A stretch of DNA of 64,000 bases from assembly GCA_963722295.1 (NCBI GenBank), contig CAVRLB010000010.1:62001-126000 (forward strand), read 5' to 3'. This DNA comes from Brooklawnia sp032229645 (GTDB lineage: Bacteria; Actinomycetota; Actinomycetes; Propionibacteriales; Propionibacteriaceae). A model generated the notes under the pieces. It made no database searches. It saw nothing but the letters and a program-made list of their open reading frames with translations, and was not told the DNA's origin. Below are positions 49,680 through 58,539 of this stretch, piece by piece. The stretch's first letter is position 1. Every line of letters starts with the position of its first letter. A program made the translations under genes and the position numbers.

Positions 49680-49875
49680 GGTAGCCGCTGTACATTTCGG
49701 TAGCCGCTGTACCTGGGGCCGACAGCCGATATGGCCGGGTCTGGGAGTCGATGTGACTGGGGCCGATAGCTGAAGCGACTAGGGCCGATAGCCGAATGAC
49801 TGGGCCTGGCAGCCGATGTGACTGGGCCGGACAGCCGATATGGCCGGGTCCGGTAGCCGTTGGGTCTGGGCGTGA
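49680..49875. repeat. Degenerate tandem repeat, about 9 units of 19-24 bp
   Basis: Units follow the consensus G(A/T)(C/T)AGCCGAT(A/G)TGACTGGGGCC. One 21-bp form (GACAGCCGATATGGCCGGGTC) occurs identically at 49721-49741 and 49830-49850. No spacers of constant length separate the units and no genes lie close by. The whole gap 49537-50035 is otherwise empty of genes. Confidence 0.7.
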
Positions 49876-50035
49876 TTAGACCTGCTGGCCCGGCCGTGGG
49901 GTTGGCGAGGGGGTTCGACGTTTCATGCCATCAACCGCGTCCTTGATCTCGGAACTGAAAGTTCCCGATCTTCGTTTGGGGTGACAAACAGACGGGCACG
50001 GCGGTCGAGCCAGCAGGAGGCTTGGAGAACAGCGA

Positions 50036-50771
50036 TCAGGCGGCTGCGGACGACTGGCCCTTGATGCCGCGCTTGTCGGTCAGCCGGGACTTGTCCTTGG
50101 TCGTCACCGTCAGGTTGCCGACCAGCTGGGCACCTTCGACCGTCGACCGCTGGACATCGCGGTCGATCAGCGTCTTCAACGCTGCCACACAGTCGGCATC
50201 GTTCGCCGCGATCCGGTCGGCCAGTTCGCGCGCCTGCCCATCCGGAACGACCTCGCTCACCAGCCCGGGCGCGAGAGCCCGCTCGGCCGGATAGAACCTC
50301 GCGGTCAACAGCAGATCGGTGACCACCTTGGTCGGCACCGGGTGGTCAACAGGGTGGCTCCGCCACCGGTGACACCGATGCTGGCCTCCTGTTAGGCGAA
50401 TTGCGCGCCGGCACCCGCCACTGCGATATCTGCGGTCTGGCTGAGCACGAAGCCCGCACCGACCGCATACCCCTCGACCGCCGCGATGACCGGCTTGGTC
50501 AGCTTCACGCCGAAATTCAGGTAGGCGGGTGAATCGTCCAGCGGCGGATCGTTGAAATCCGCACCGGCGCAGAACGCCCCACCGCCGGCACCCGAAATGA
50601 TCAATGCTCGCCACGGTCCCTCCTCGAATCTCCGGTATGGACCTCGCCTAGCGCAAAGGCCGCGTCCTGGTTCAGGGCGTTGCGCTTGGCCGGCCTGTTG
50701 ATGACTGCCTCCAAGACCGCACCCCGCTCGCTCACCACGACAACGGGCTCGCTCGTCTGACCGTCACTCAC
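50036..50771 (-). pseudogene. Enoyl-CoA hydratase/isomerase pseudogene
   Basis: Three frames must be joined. The start (GTG 50771, VSDGQTSEPVVVVSERGAVL) gives NRPAKRNALNQD. The next frame gives ISGAGGGAFCAGADF and AAVEGYAVGAGFVL, the crotonase oxyanion-hole motifs. The last gives the C-terminus (TARFYPAERALAPGLVSEVV). At least two frameshifts and a stop near 50395 inactivate it. Next to a CaiB-type gene it suggests a lost carnitine- or acyl-CoA pathway. Confidence 0.8.
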
Positions 50772-51996
50772 GATGCTCTCCTCTCGTTCACTAGGCCGTC
50801 TGATACGCCGCCTGCTACGGCACCCGCTGCAGCACTCCCCCATTGGCCGGCGGCCACCTCTGCCCTGACGTTCTCGGTATCGGCACCCAAGCCGGGTGGC
50901 GCCGCCGAACAAGCCGGACGATCGCTGCCGATCACCCGGTAGGGCGCGTTCAGAACCTGATATCGCGTCCCATCCGGACGCGTCGCGACCGCCAGCTGAC
51001 CCGACTGCTGCAGCAGGCCGCCATCGAAGACGTCCTGGTAGTTGCCGACCACCCCGTGCGGGATCCGGATCGAATCGAACGCCGCCGACGCCTCGGCGAC
51101 CGTGTCCAGCCGAGCCCATCCAGCGCGTCCTGGATCAGGCCGTGCAATTCGACCTGATTCGCCAGCCTCAACTCGTTCGAGACGACCCGCGGGTCGTCGA
51201 TCAGCTCCTCGAGGCCCAGCAGATCACACAGCGCCAGATAGTGGTTCGGCAGATAGGCCGACATGATCACCGTGCCGTCGGTGACCCGCAGAATCTCTGC
51301 CGCCGGAGCCCCCGAGGGCTCCAGATTGCCGATCGGATCCGGAGCGATGCCCGACTGCAGGAAGTCGGCCCAGTAGGTCTGCTGCAGATGCACGCCACCT
51401 TCGAAGAGGGAGACCTCGACCTCAGAACCCTCACCAGTGCGCAACCGGTTAATCACGGTGACCAGAATTGTCTGCAGCGGCGCGTCGCCGGTGACCGTGT
51501 CGACCGGCGAATAGGGCAGTTTCAGCGGGCCAGACTCGGGGGTGCTGTTGACCCAGAGCATGCCGGATTCGGCTTGACCGATACCGTCGAATCCCTTGTC
51601 ATCGGCCCTGTGGCTGTTGGACGGAAAACCCCGCACCGTCCCATAGATCACCTGAGGGTTGGCGGCCCACACGGTCGCGCCATCCAGCCCGTGTCTGGCC
51701 AGCGAGGATGCTGACATGTTGTGAATGACGATGTCCGCCCCGGTGGCCAGCGAAAAGGCGAGCACCTCGTCGTCCGGGTCCTTGAGGTTCAGCGTGACCG
51801 ATCGCTTGCCACGGTTGTAGGTCTCGAAGATCACCGAACCCGCCTGGCCGTCGCGGCGGGTGGGGTCCCCGGCCGGCGGCTCGATCTTGGTCACCTCGGC
51901 ACCCAGCTCCACCAGCCGCTGGCCGACGCTCGGCGCGGCGATGAAATGGCTGAGCTCGACGACGCGCAAGCCCTGCAAGGGACGAAACTCGCTCAT
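50768..51996 (-). pseudogene. CaiB/BaiF-type CoA transferase pseudogene
   Basis: The ATG at 51996 (MSEFRPLQGLRVVELSHFIA) begins a normal family III CoA transferase: KIEPPAGDPTRRDG, YNRGKRSVTLNLKD, RTGEGSEVEVSLFEGG. Near 51115 (after DALDGLGW) a frameshift moves the coding sense to another frame, where LDTVAEASAAFDSIR and DGGLLQQSGQL continue to about 50768. The gene is broken but still recognisable. It overlaps the ABC ATPase gene by one base (TGATG). Confidence 0.82.
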
Positions 51997-52605
51997 CAGC
52001 CGACCGCCTTCGACTCGAGGTACAGCTCGTCGAGCCACTCGCGGCCCTGCGGGCTCAGCGGGGTCACCGACGCGCGCGGCTCACGCTCGACCTGACGCAG
52101 GAACTGCTGCGTCCTGGAATGGCCGGGGTTCTCGATCAGCTGCTTGGCGGGACCGGATTCGACGATGCTGCCCCGATCCATGAAGACCACCCGGTCGGCC
52201 ACCTCGGCCGCGAAGGCCATCTCGTGGGTGACGATCACCATGGTGGTCTTCTGGTCGGCCAGATCGCGGATCACCGAGAGCACCTCGTTGACCAGTTCGG
52301 GGTCGAGAGCCGAGGTGGGCTCGTCCAGCAGCACGGCCTCGGGATCGACCGCGAGCGCTCTGGCGATGCTGACCCGCTGCGACTGCCCGCCCGACAGCGT
52401 GGCCGGATATTGCTCGATCGTCTCGTCGGTGATGCCGACGCGTTTCAGCAGCCGAAGTCCGGTCTCGCGTGCCTGGGCCCGGTTGGCGCGCCGACTGATC
52501 ACCATCGAATCGGTGACGTTCTGCAGCACGGTGCGGTTACGGAAGAGGTTGTAGTTCTGGAAGACCATGGCCGTCTTCGAGCGCAGCCGGTGCGCCTGAG
52601 TAGAA
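51996..52605 (-). pseudogene. glnQ-like amino-acid ABC ATPase, 5'-truncated
   Basis: The frame keeps TAMVFQNYNLF (Q-loop), TLSGGQSQRVSIARAL (signature), AVLLDEPTSALDP (Walker B) and the His-loop MVIVTHEMAFA. The Walker A part and about 60 preceding residues are missing. The homology stops around QAHRLRSK at about 52605, where unrelated DNA leading to the serine recombinase begins. It is thus cut by the mobile element or by a deletion next to it. Confidence 0.85.
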
Positions 52606-52907
52606 GTCCGGGGTCGAAATGATTCTTACGAATAGAAGGGCTCGGTTTATGGAGGCAGGTGCCCGCGAATGCGGGCATGTCGAATGCAAAAGGGGAGTTC
52701 GGCGGCAATCAGTTTCCGCTTGCCGTCGGCCGTGGATGCGACAATCAGCCGATACAGCTGTCGCATGGGCGGGCAGTGTGCTCAAGCCTGAGGCGAGCGG
52801 GACGAGGCGGATGCCTCGTCAGAAGGGCATGGTCAGCGACAACACATCGAGTGCAGGTAGCCGAGGTTCCGTAAACGCACCTACCTCTTACGAGAGATAG
52901 GAAGGCG
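52606..52907. other. Junction region of the serine-recombinase element
   Basis: This 300-bp noncoding stretch joins the cut glnQ-like gene to the recombinase. It contains a hairpin (TGCCCGC-GAAT-GCGGGCA, 52660-52677) and an AGGTAG...CTACCT repeat close to the recombinase start (about 52854-52887). An attL or attR core of a large serine integrase would be expected here, but it cannot be fixed without the second end. Confidence 0.4.
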
Positions 52908-54467
52908 GTGGCTGAGATGAGCCACGATCAGCAGGAACAGGCCACGGGCGCAGAGCCGTTGGGGGCGGTGGTGTACGTCCGCATCAGTGATGACCCGGAG
53001 GGCACCGAGCGCGGGGTCGAGCGGCAGGAGGCGGACTGTCGCGCCTACGCCGCCGCGCATGGCTGGGAGGTCGTGGCGGTGTTCAAGGAGAACGACACGT
53101 CGGCGTTCAAGCAGCGCACGATCACGCTGCCGTCTGGTGAGCGGGTGCGGCGGGTGATTCGCCCGGAGTTCCGCGCCATGCTCAAGCACCTGAGCGACGG
53201 GCGGGCGCAGGTCATGATCGCGTACGACTTGGATCGGGCGGTGCGTGACCCAAGAGACTTGGAAGACTTGATCGACGCGAAGGTGCTCGGCAGGTTCGGC
53301 GTGCGGTCGGTGACGGGCTCTCTGCGCCTCGATACGGACTCGGATATTGCGATGGCGCGGGTGCTGGTTGCTATGGCGAACAAGTCATCGGCGGACACCG
53401 CAAGGCGTGTGGCGCGGGCGGCGAAGCAGCAAGCCGTCGAGGGTTCTTGGCACGGCGGGCGGGTGCCGTTCGGCTACTGCGCTGAGGAGGGCAAGCTTGT
53501 CATCGATGCCGAGGCTGCCGAGATGGTGCGCGATGCCGCTACGCGGGTGCTGGCGGGTGAGTCGCTGTATCGAATTCGCAAAGATTGGAACGAGCGCGGC
53601 GTCCTGACCACGCACGGGTGCGTGTGGAGTGATAAGACGATCAAGCTGGTGCTGCGCAGCCCGTCGATCAAAGGGGTGCGAGAGTACCGCCCGGTGCTCC
53701 CGGACGGTACTCGCGCGAAGACCTCGCAGATGGAGGTGAAAGCCGCGTGGCCCGCGATCTTGGACGAGGACACCTGGCAGCAAGTCTCCGATGTGCTCGA
53801 CGCGCGCAAGAAGGCCCGAAACTTCCATCAGCCCGGCAGCGGGGCGGCGAAGCGCATGTACCCGTTCTCGGGTCTGGTCCGTTGCTCGGACTGCGGGCGG
53901 GCGATGGTGCACCGCGGCAGCGTGTTCCAGTGTGTGCAGCCGGCGCTGGGCGGCTGCAACCGATCGATCCGAGCCGCCGAGATTGAGCGAGTGATCGAGG
54001 ATGCGGTGCTGGCGACTTTCGAGCAGATCAGCCTCGCACCCGCTCAGCGTTCAACGTCGGCCGCGGATCAGAAGGCGCACAGTGGGCTCGCTGCTGCTAT
54101 CGATGCAGACCGGGAGCGCCTGGCCCAGTTGGATGACGACCACTATGACGGGCTGATCGACAAGGCGATGTGGGTGCGTCAGCGGGCAAGGATCGCCGAG
54201 CGGATCGAACGCACCCGCCGCGAATACGCCGCGACAATGCCCGAGCATGCCGGGCCGCGCATCGACATGAGCACCGTCGCGGCGCGTAGAGAATCGGGTG
54301 GTTCGCCGCTCAATAGCCGCAACAACACGCCGTCACCGGTCTGGGTACCCGCGTATTTCGGGTCGGGATGCCCCAGCATGATCCGCAATAACGCCGTCCA
54401 TGACCGCGGCGGCAGACCCAGCAGCTTCGGAGCCGTGCGATCGCGGCGCAACACCTCGACCGCGTGA
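52908..54467 (+). CDS. Large serine recombinase (integrase)
   Basis: The N-terminal resolvase domain shows VVYVRISDDPEGTERGVERQ with the catalytic Ser in the ISDD segment, and AYDLDRAVRDPRDLEDLI. Then come the recombinase domain (RVARAAKQQAVEGSWHGGRVPFGY), a zinc ribbon (CSDCGRAMVHRG ... CVQPALGGCN) and a coiled-coil region. The sequence is normal to about MSTVAARRE (near 54290). After that the frame runs antisense over the end of the convergent gene and reads as foreign (SRNNTPSPVWV), so the native C-terminus is probably lost. GTG at 52908 is used; ATG 52917 is possible. Confidence 0.9.
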   Translation: MAEMSHDQQEQATGAEPLGAVVYVRISDDPEGTERGVERQEADCRAYAAAHGWEVVAVFKENDTSAFKQRTITLPSGERVRRVIRPEFRAMLKHLSDGRAQVMIAYDLDRAVRDPRDLEDLIDAKVLGRFGVRSVTGSLRLDTDSDIAMARVLVAMANKSSADTARRVARAAKQQAVEGSWHGGRVPFGYCAEEGKLVIDAEAAEMVRDAATRVLAGESLYRIRKDWNERGVLTTHGCVWSDKTIKLVLRSPSIKGVREYRPVLPDGTRAKTSQMEVKAAWPAILDEDTWQQVSDVLDARKKARNFHQPGSGAAKRMYPFSGLVRCSDCGRAMVHRGSVFQCVQPALGGCNRSIRAAEIERVIEDAVLATFEQISLAPAQRSTSAADQKAHSGLAAAIDADRERLAQLDDDHYDGLIDKAMWVRQRARIAERIERTRREYAATMPEHAGPRIDMSTVAARRESGGSPLNSRNNTPSPVWVPAYFGSGCPSMIRNNAVHDRGGRPSSFGAVRSRRNTSTA

Positions 54468-55105
54468 GGCCGGGAATACAGATCGGCAAGCCGATACGCG
54501 ACATGCTCCACGCATACCGCCACGAGCATCGCATCCCAGCCCGCCGACGCGAACAGGCGCACCGCTTCTTCGAGGGCAGCGGCAACCCTCGACTCGTTCT
54601 CATCCTCGGTTGCAGGATCATCCGCTCCGTCGTTGTCGGCGAACGCCGGGTGATACTCGGGTAGACGTTCTTTGTCAGCCAGTCGAACGGCGTCGTGGAA
54701 CCCAGCGACTCTGGCCGAGTGCCGCACCTTCGAGGTTGAGACCAGTAACCCCGCGGCGCGAACCTCCGCGATGCAAGTGATCTGGACGGCGCGAGTGACC
54801 ACGGCCCACGGATTATCGGCGTTGCGCACCGCCGCAGTGAGCATCACCTCGAACGCTGCCGACGCGACCTCCCACGCGTCGAGCCCGTGCCTGCGCGCCA
54901 ACGGCCTATATCGTTCCGCGGTGTAGCGCATCAACTCCGCTGCTTCACGATCAGAGCGCCACGCTCCATGCCCGGCCTCGTGCAGCCGGATCAGCAGTGC
55001 GCGTAGCCCCTCCGGGTTCTCGAACCCGTGATGTGTAGAGTCAGCCCATCCCGCAGCGCCGCTGGTGGAGGGCGAAGTGTGATCGTCCACGATGACGCCT
55101 CCCAC
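54179..55105 (-). CDS. Mobile-element helical protein, 308 aa, possibly 3'-chimeric
   Basis: It is soluble and Ala/Arg-rich, with a helix-turn-helix/sigma-like feel: REAAELMRYTAERYRPLARR, AWEVASAAFEVMLTAAVRNA and AWAVVTRAVQITCIAEVRA. Proteins of this kind sit in actinobacterial plasmids and ICEs, but no function is established. From about 54290 downwards (after DGVLLRLLSGE) the frame overlaps antisense with the recombinase gene by nearly 300 bp and the protein sequence changes character. A recombination joint near 54290 would explain the odd ends of both genes. Confidence 0.65.
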   Translation of the reverse strand: MGGVIVDDHTSPSTSGAAGWADSTHHGFENPEGLRALLIRLHEAGHGAWRSDREAAELMRYTAERYRPLARRHGLDAWEVASAAFEVMLTAAVRNADNPWAVVTRAVQITCIAEVRAAGLLVSTSKVRHSARVAGFHDAVRLADKERLPEYHPAFADNDGADDPATEDENESRVAAALEEAVRLFASAGWDAMLVAVCVEHVAYRLADLYSRPHAVEVLRRDRTAPKLLGLPPRSWTALLRIMLGHPDPKYAGTQTGDGVLLRLLSGEPPDSLRAATVLMSMRGPACSGIVAAYSRRVRSIRSAILAR

Positions 55106-55355
55106 AAGGGAGGTGCGCCACCAGAGCCCAAACTCGAACGCACGCCAAAGCGCCTCTACTCCCGCCGCTCTTCGGTGGTGGCGTCGCTTGTAGCGCGCAA
55201 ACTGCGCGATTCAACGGGTCAGAAGGTCATCTTGTGATCCCGCTGCCGACTAATGTGCGCGAAAAGCAGGCGTTGTGTGCTGGATCAGGATGGCCGCAGA
55301 AGGTCGGCCGCGGTCCTCGGGTCACGGGGACGGGAGGACACGCGACCGCAACAAT
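55106..55355. other. Intergenic, no gene seen
   Basis: Short frames exist on both strands, but none has a ribosome site or protein-like sequence. The region should contain the promoter of the leftward 308-aa gene. Confidence 0.3.
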
Positions 55356-56942
55356 TCACTCGATGTCATGATGTCGGATCGCTCTTGCGGCGACGGCTAT
55401 CAGGGCGGTGGCGATAAGGATGAGCAGGATGGTCTGCCAGGGGTGCAGGGCGCCGTCGGGGAGTTGAGGGACGAGCGCGAAGGGCGAGGCGTAGAGCGCC
55501 TCGCGGGGCACGGCGCGGAATTCGACGGCGAACTCGAGCACCTGGAACACGCCGACGATGATGAACGCGATCGCACTAGCGGCACGGGGGACGGTGGCCA
55601 GCAGGAGCGTGGTGAGTGCGATGAACACCCACGCGGCGGGCGCTCAGAGGGCACCGGCGACGACCAGGATGCCGAAGGAACCGGGGTCGGTGCCGAGCTG
55701 CGCGGCGGCGATGCCCAGCCCGAATGCGACGAGGAGGGCGAGCGCTGCCAGGGCTCCCGTGATCGCATAGGCGAGGAGCCAACGGCTGCGTGGGACGGGG
55801 CGCGAGAGTATGGCCTCGGCGCGGCCGCTGGTGACCTCGCCACGTAGCCGGAGCGTGGTCTGGATACCGAGGATCGCGGCGAACAGCGGGGACAGGTAAA
55901 GGGCGACCTGCACGAGCCCTGCACCGCTTCCTGCGCTGCTGCCGAGTGCAAGGTCGATCTGTCCGTCCACGGTCGAGGCGACCCCGCCTATCAGCAATCC
56001 GATGACGAGAGCGCCCGCGGCCCAGCCAATCATGGCTCCGCGGCTGGTGCGCAGGGCGAGAGATATGGGGCCCCGCAAGGCGACGTTGGCGTATGCGGGC
56101 CCCACCCGTTCGGGGAGCAACCCCGCGCCGAGGTCGCGTCGCGAGGCGATCCACACAGCGATGGTGGCGAGCACGACGGCAAGGGCGAGCGGGGGCAGCA
56201 GCATCCAGCCGTTGTTGTCGGCGAAGGGTCGCACGGCGGTGATCCATCCGAACGGGGAGAGCCAATAGGCGTTCCCGCCGATGGCATCGCCTGCGCCACG
56301 GAGAAGAAAGAACGCCGCGACGAACCCGACGGCGATTCCAGTCGCGCCGCGCGCGGTCTGCACGATCTGCCCGAACAACGCAGCCAATGCTGCGGCGAGC
56401 AGCCCCAAGAGCATGACCTGGGCCCCCACCAGCAGGGAACCGGTCGGCGAGGCGCCGATGCCGAGGAACCCGACGCCGACGACGATTCCGGCCGCGAGCG
56501 ATCCGGCGGTTGTGACGCCGAGGGCAGCGGCCAGTGGCGCGGCCCGGCCGACTGCTGCGGAGCCGAGCATCTCGCTGGTGCCGCTTTCCTCAGGGGCGCG
56601 GGTGTTGCGGACCATCGTGAGCACGGAGGCGATGCTGATGAAGATTGTCGCGATCCCAAGCATCCGCCACAGCCCGATCCCGCCGACATCGGTGCTGGAG
56701 ACCGGGCCGATCATGAACAGCTCACCCGCGCTGGCATTGACGGAAGCGGCCAGTGCTTCCCGGTCGGCCGCGGTCGGGTAGGTGGCAACAATGCCCGCTG
56801 CAACCACGAGCAGCAGCAGCCCGGACAGCAGGTACCAGGCGGAGCCGTGTAGCCGCTCCCGACGCAGCGTCAGTCCGAGCATAGGTCGCGTTCCCGCCAA
56901 CGCGGTTCCGACTACGGGGACAGTTCGACTCTGGGTGCTCAT
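55356..56942 (-). pseudogene. ABC-2-type multidrug permease with in-frame stop
   Basis: The ATG at 56942 overlaps the ATPase stop (ATGA). A long multi-pass permease follows (GSAWYLLSGLLLLVVAAGIVA, LVGAQVMLLGLLAAALAALF, GALAALALLVAFGLGIAAAQ). At 55646-55644 a single TGA interrupts the frame after LVVAGAL. Beyond it the same frame continues with two more membrane segments (VFIALTTLLLATV, ILLILIATALIAVAA) and a natural end. One substitution therefore separates it from a full-length protein of about 528 aa. The truncated form may be non-functional. Confidence 0.85.
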
Positions 56943-57859
56943 GCTGTCGCTCCCACACGGTCCTGCGTGGTGCCGGTCTGGTCGTAATAGTGCAGGAACA
57001 GGTCTTCCAAAGTGGGCGGGGCGACGGTGAGGGTCTCGATCCCGAATGAGGCAAGCTGGGTCATCACCTCATCGAACCGGGTCGTGGTCAGCTCGACGCG
57101 CTTCCCGTCGACGGTGACCTTCGCGATGCCGGGGAGGGTGTCCAGTCCGGCGGGGTCCCGGGTGAGAGTCGCGGTGACCACCGTTGTGGCGTGCCCTCGC
57201 AGGTCAGCCAAGCTGCCGGTGTCCACGACCTTCCCGGCACGGACGATGCTGACCCGGTCACAGAGCTGCTCGACCTCGGAGAGGATGTGGCTGGACAGTA
57301 GCACCGTACAGCCTGCGTCGCGGGCCTCGCTGACGCACTGCTTGAACACCTCCTCCATCAACGGGTCCAGCCCCGAGGTCGGCTCGTCCAGGATCAGCAA
57401 CTCCGCTGTGACGCTTAGCGCGGAGACCAGCCCCACCTTCTGACGGTTGCCCTTGGAATACGTGCGGGACCGCTTGGTCGGGTCCAACTCGAACCGCTCG
57501 ATCAACGCGTCACGACGGGCACGGTCTTCCCCACCATGCATTCGTGCGAGCAGGTCGATGACCTCCCCTCCGGTCAGGTTCGGCCACAGGCTCACATCCC
57601 CCGGCACATACGCCAGACGTCCGCGGACCTCTGGCGCTGAGGTCCACGGGTCATGCCCCAGCACACGGGCCGTGCCGGTGTCGGCGTGCAGCATGCCCAG
57701 CAGCACCCGGATCGTGGTGGACTTGCCCGCACCGTTCGGGCCGAGCAGCCCGTGCACTTCCCCGGCACTGATCGTCAGGTTCAGCCCATCCAGCGCACGC
57801 GCGCGCCCGAAGGACTTGGTGATCTGCTGCAACTCCACAAGGTCTGTCATAGCAGTCAT
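56939..57859 (-). CDS. ABC transporter ATP-binding protein (drug-export type)
   Basis: Motifs: Walker A GLLGPNGAGKSTTIR, signature YSKGNRQKVGLVSAL, Walker B LLILDEPTSGLDPL and His-loop LLSSHILSEVEQ, followed by a DUF4162-like C-terminal region. This is the DrrA/CcmA subtype that pairs with ABC-2 permeases. ATG 57859 or 57850 may be used; neither has a clear ribosome site, so leaderless translation is possible. It lies divergent from a MarR/GbsR-type regulator with only 76 bp between starts. Confidence 0.92.
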   Translation of the reverse strand: MTAMTDLVELQQITKSFGRARALDGLNLTISAGEVHGLLGPNGAGKSTTIRVLLGMLHADTGTARVLGHDPWTSAPEVRGRLAYVPGDVSLWPNLTGGEVIDLLARMHGGEDRARRDALIERFELDPTKRSRTYSKGNRQKVGLVSALSVTAELLILDEPTSGLDPLMEEVFKQCVSEARDAGCTVLLSSHILSEVEQLCDRVSIVRAGKVVDTGSLADLRGHATTVVTATLTRDPAGLDTLPGIAKVTVDGKRVELTTTRFDEVMTQLASFGIETLTVAPPTLEDLFLHYYDQTGTTQDRVGATA

Positions 57860-57865
57860 ACTACA

Positions 57866-57876
57866 CACGATTCGTG
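57866..57876. promoter_or_regulatory. Palindrome in the divergent transporter/regulator promoter
   Basis: CACGA-T-TCGTG is a perfect palindrome, and TTCGTGAA/TGTGAA repeats overlap it, in the gap between the ABC transporter and its regulator. It is a likely operator for the adjacent GbsR-type repressor. Confidence 0.5.
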
Positions 57877-57935
57877 AAGTCTGTGAAATAGAGCTAGGAT
57901 GCCGGGAAGAACACATCCGGCGACAGGAGGTCACG

Positions 57936-58379
57936 ATGGCTGAGCGAGAGGACAGGTTCGTAGAGAGGTTCGCGGACGTGCTGGCTCGATCGGGATGGCC
58001 GCGTATGTCGGCTCGGATCTTCGCCACCCTGATGTCGACGCCCAGCGGAGCACGCACCGCAGCCGAGCTCTCCGCACAACTCGGCGTCGGCCCCTCAGCT
58101 ATCTCCAACGGCGCGAAGATGCTTCGCTCGCTCAGCCTGGTCGACGTAACCCGGCAGAGCGACCGGCAGATCGTCTACGAAGTCCGACCCGACGCATGGA
58201 TGGAGGCTGTGGCCCACAACGAGGACGCGCTACGCACGCTCGAAGGCATCCTCACCGAAGGAGCCCATGTCGCCGCAGACCCGCACGCCGCGGCCCGGCT
58301 CATCGAAACTGCCGACTTCTTCGCCTTCCTCCGCGACGAACTCCCGAGCATCGTCCAACGCTGGCGAGAAACACGCTGA
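57936..58379 (+). CDS. MarR/GbsR-family transcriptional regulator
   Basis: The ATG at 57936 has AGGAGG 6 nt upstream, which sets the start against a long upstream extension antisense to the transporter. The 147-aa protein has a winged helix: RIFATLMSTPSGARTAAELSA, QLGVGPSAISNGAKMLRSLS (recognition helix) and a wing (DRQIVYEVRPDAW). GbsR-like regulators next to ABC-2 exporters usually repress them until a drug or lipid signal appears. Confidence 0.87.
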   Translation: MAEREDRFVERFADVLARSGWPRMSARIFATLMSTPSGARTAAELSAQLGVGPSAISNGAKMLRSLSLVDVTRQSDRQIVYEVRPDAWMEAVAHNEDALRTLEGILTEGAHVAADPHAAARLIETADFFAFLRDELPSIVQRWRETR

Positions 58380-58539
58380 CAGCCTCGGCGCGGCTCACCA
58401 CGGCGCACAAGTGAGCGACGCCTCGCTGACTCGCAGGCAACAACGATTAGGTCATCCCACGCAGCCGAGTACACCCGAATAGCCGACCAACGAGACCTCA
58501 AGCGACATGAGGTCAACGGATTGTGCCGCTGTACGACTC

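Noticed and set aside
49680..49875. Possible CRISPR array
   Set aside because: Units are contiguous and degenerate with no unique spacers of constant length, and there are no cas genes.
57447..57935. N-terminal extension of the MarR/GbsR-type regulator to 310 codons
   Set aside because: It runs antisense through the ABC ATPase gene; AGGAGG in front of the ATG at 57936 marks the true start.
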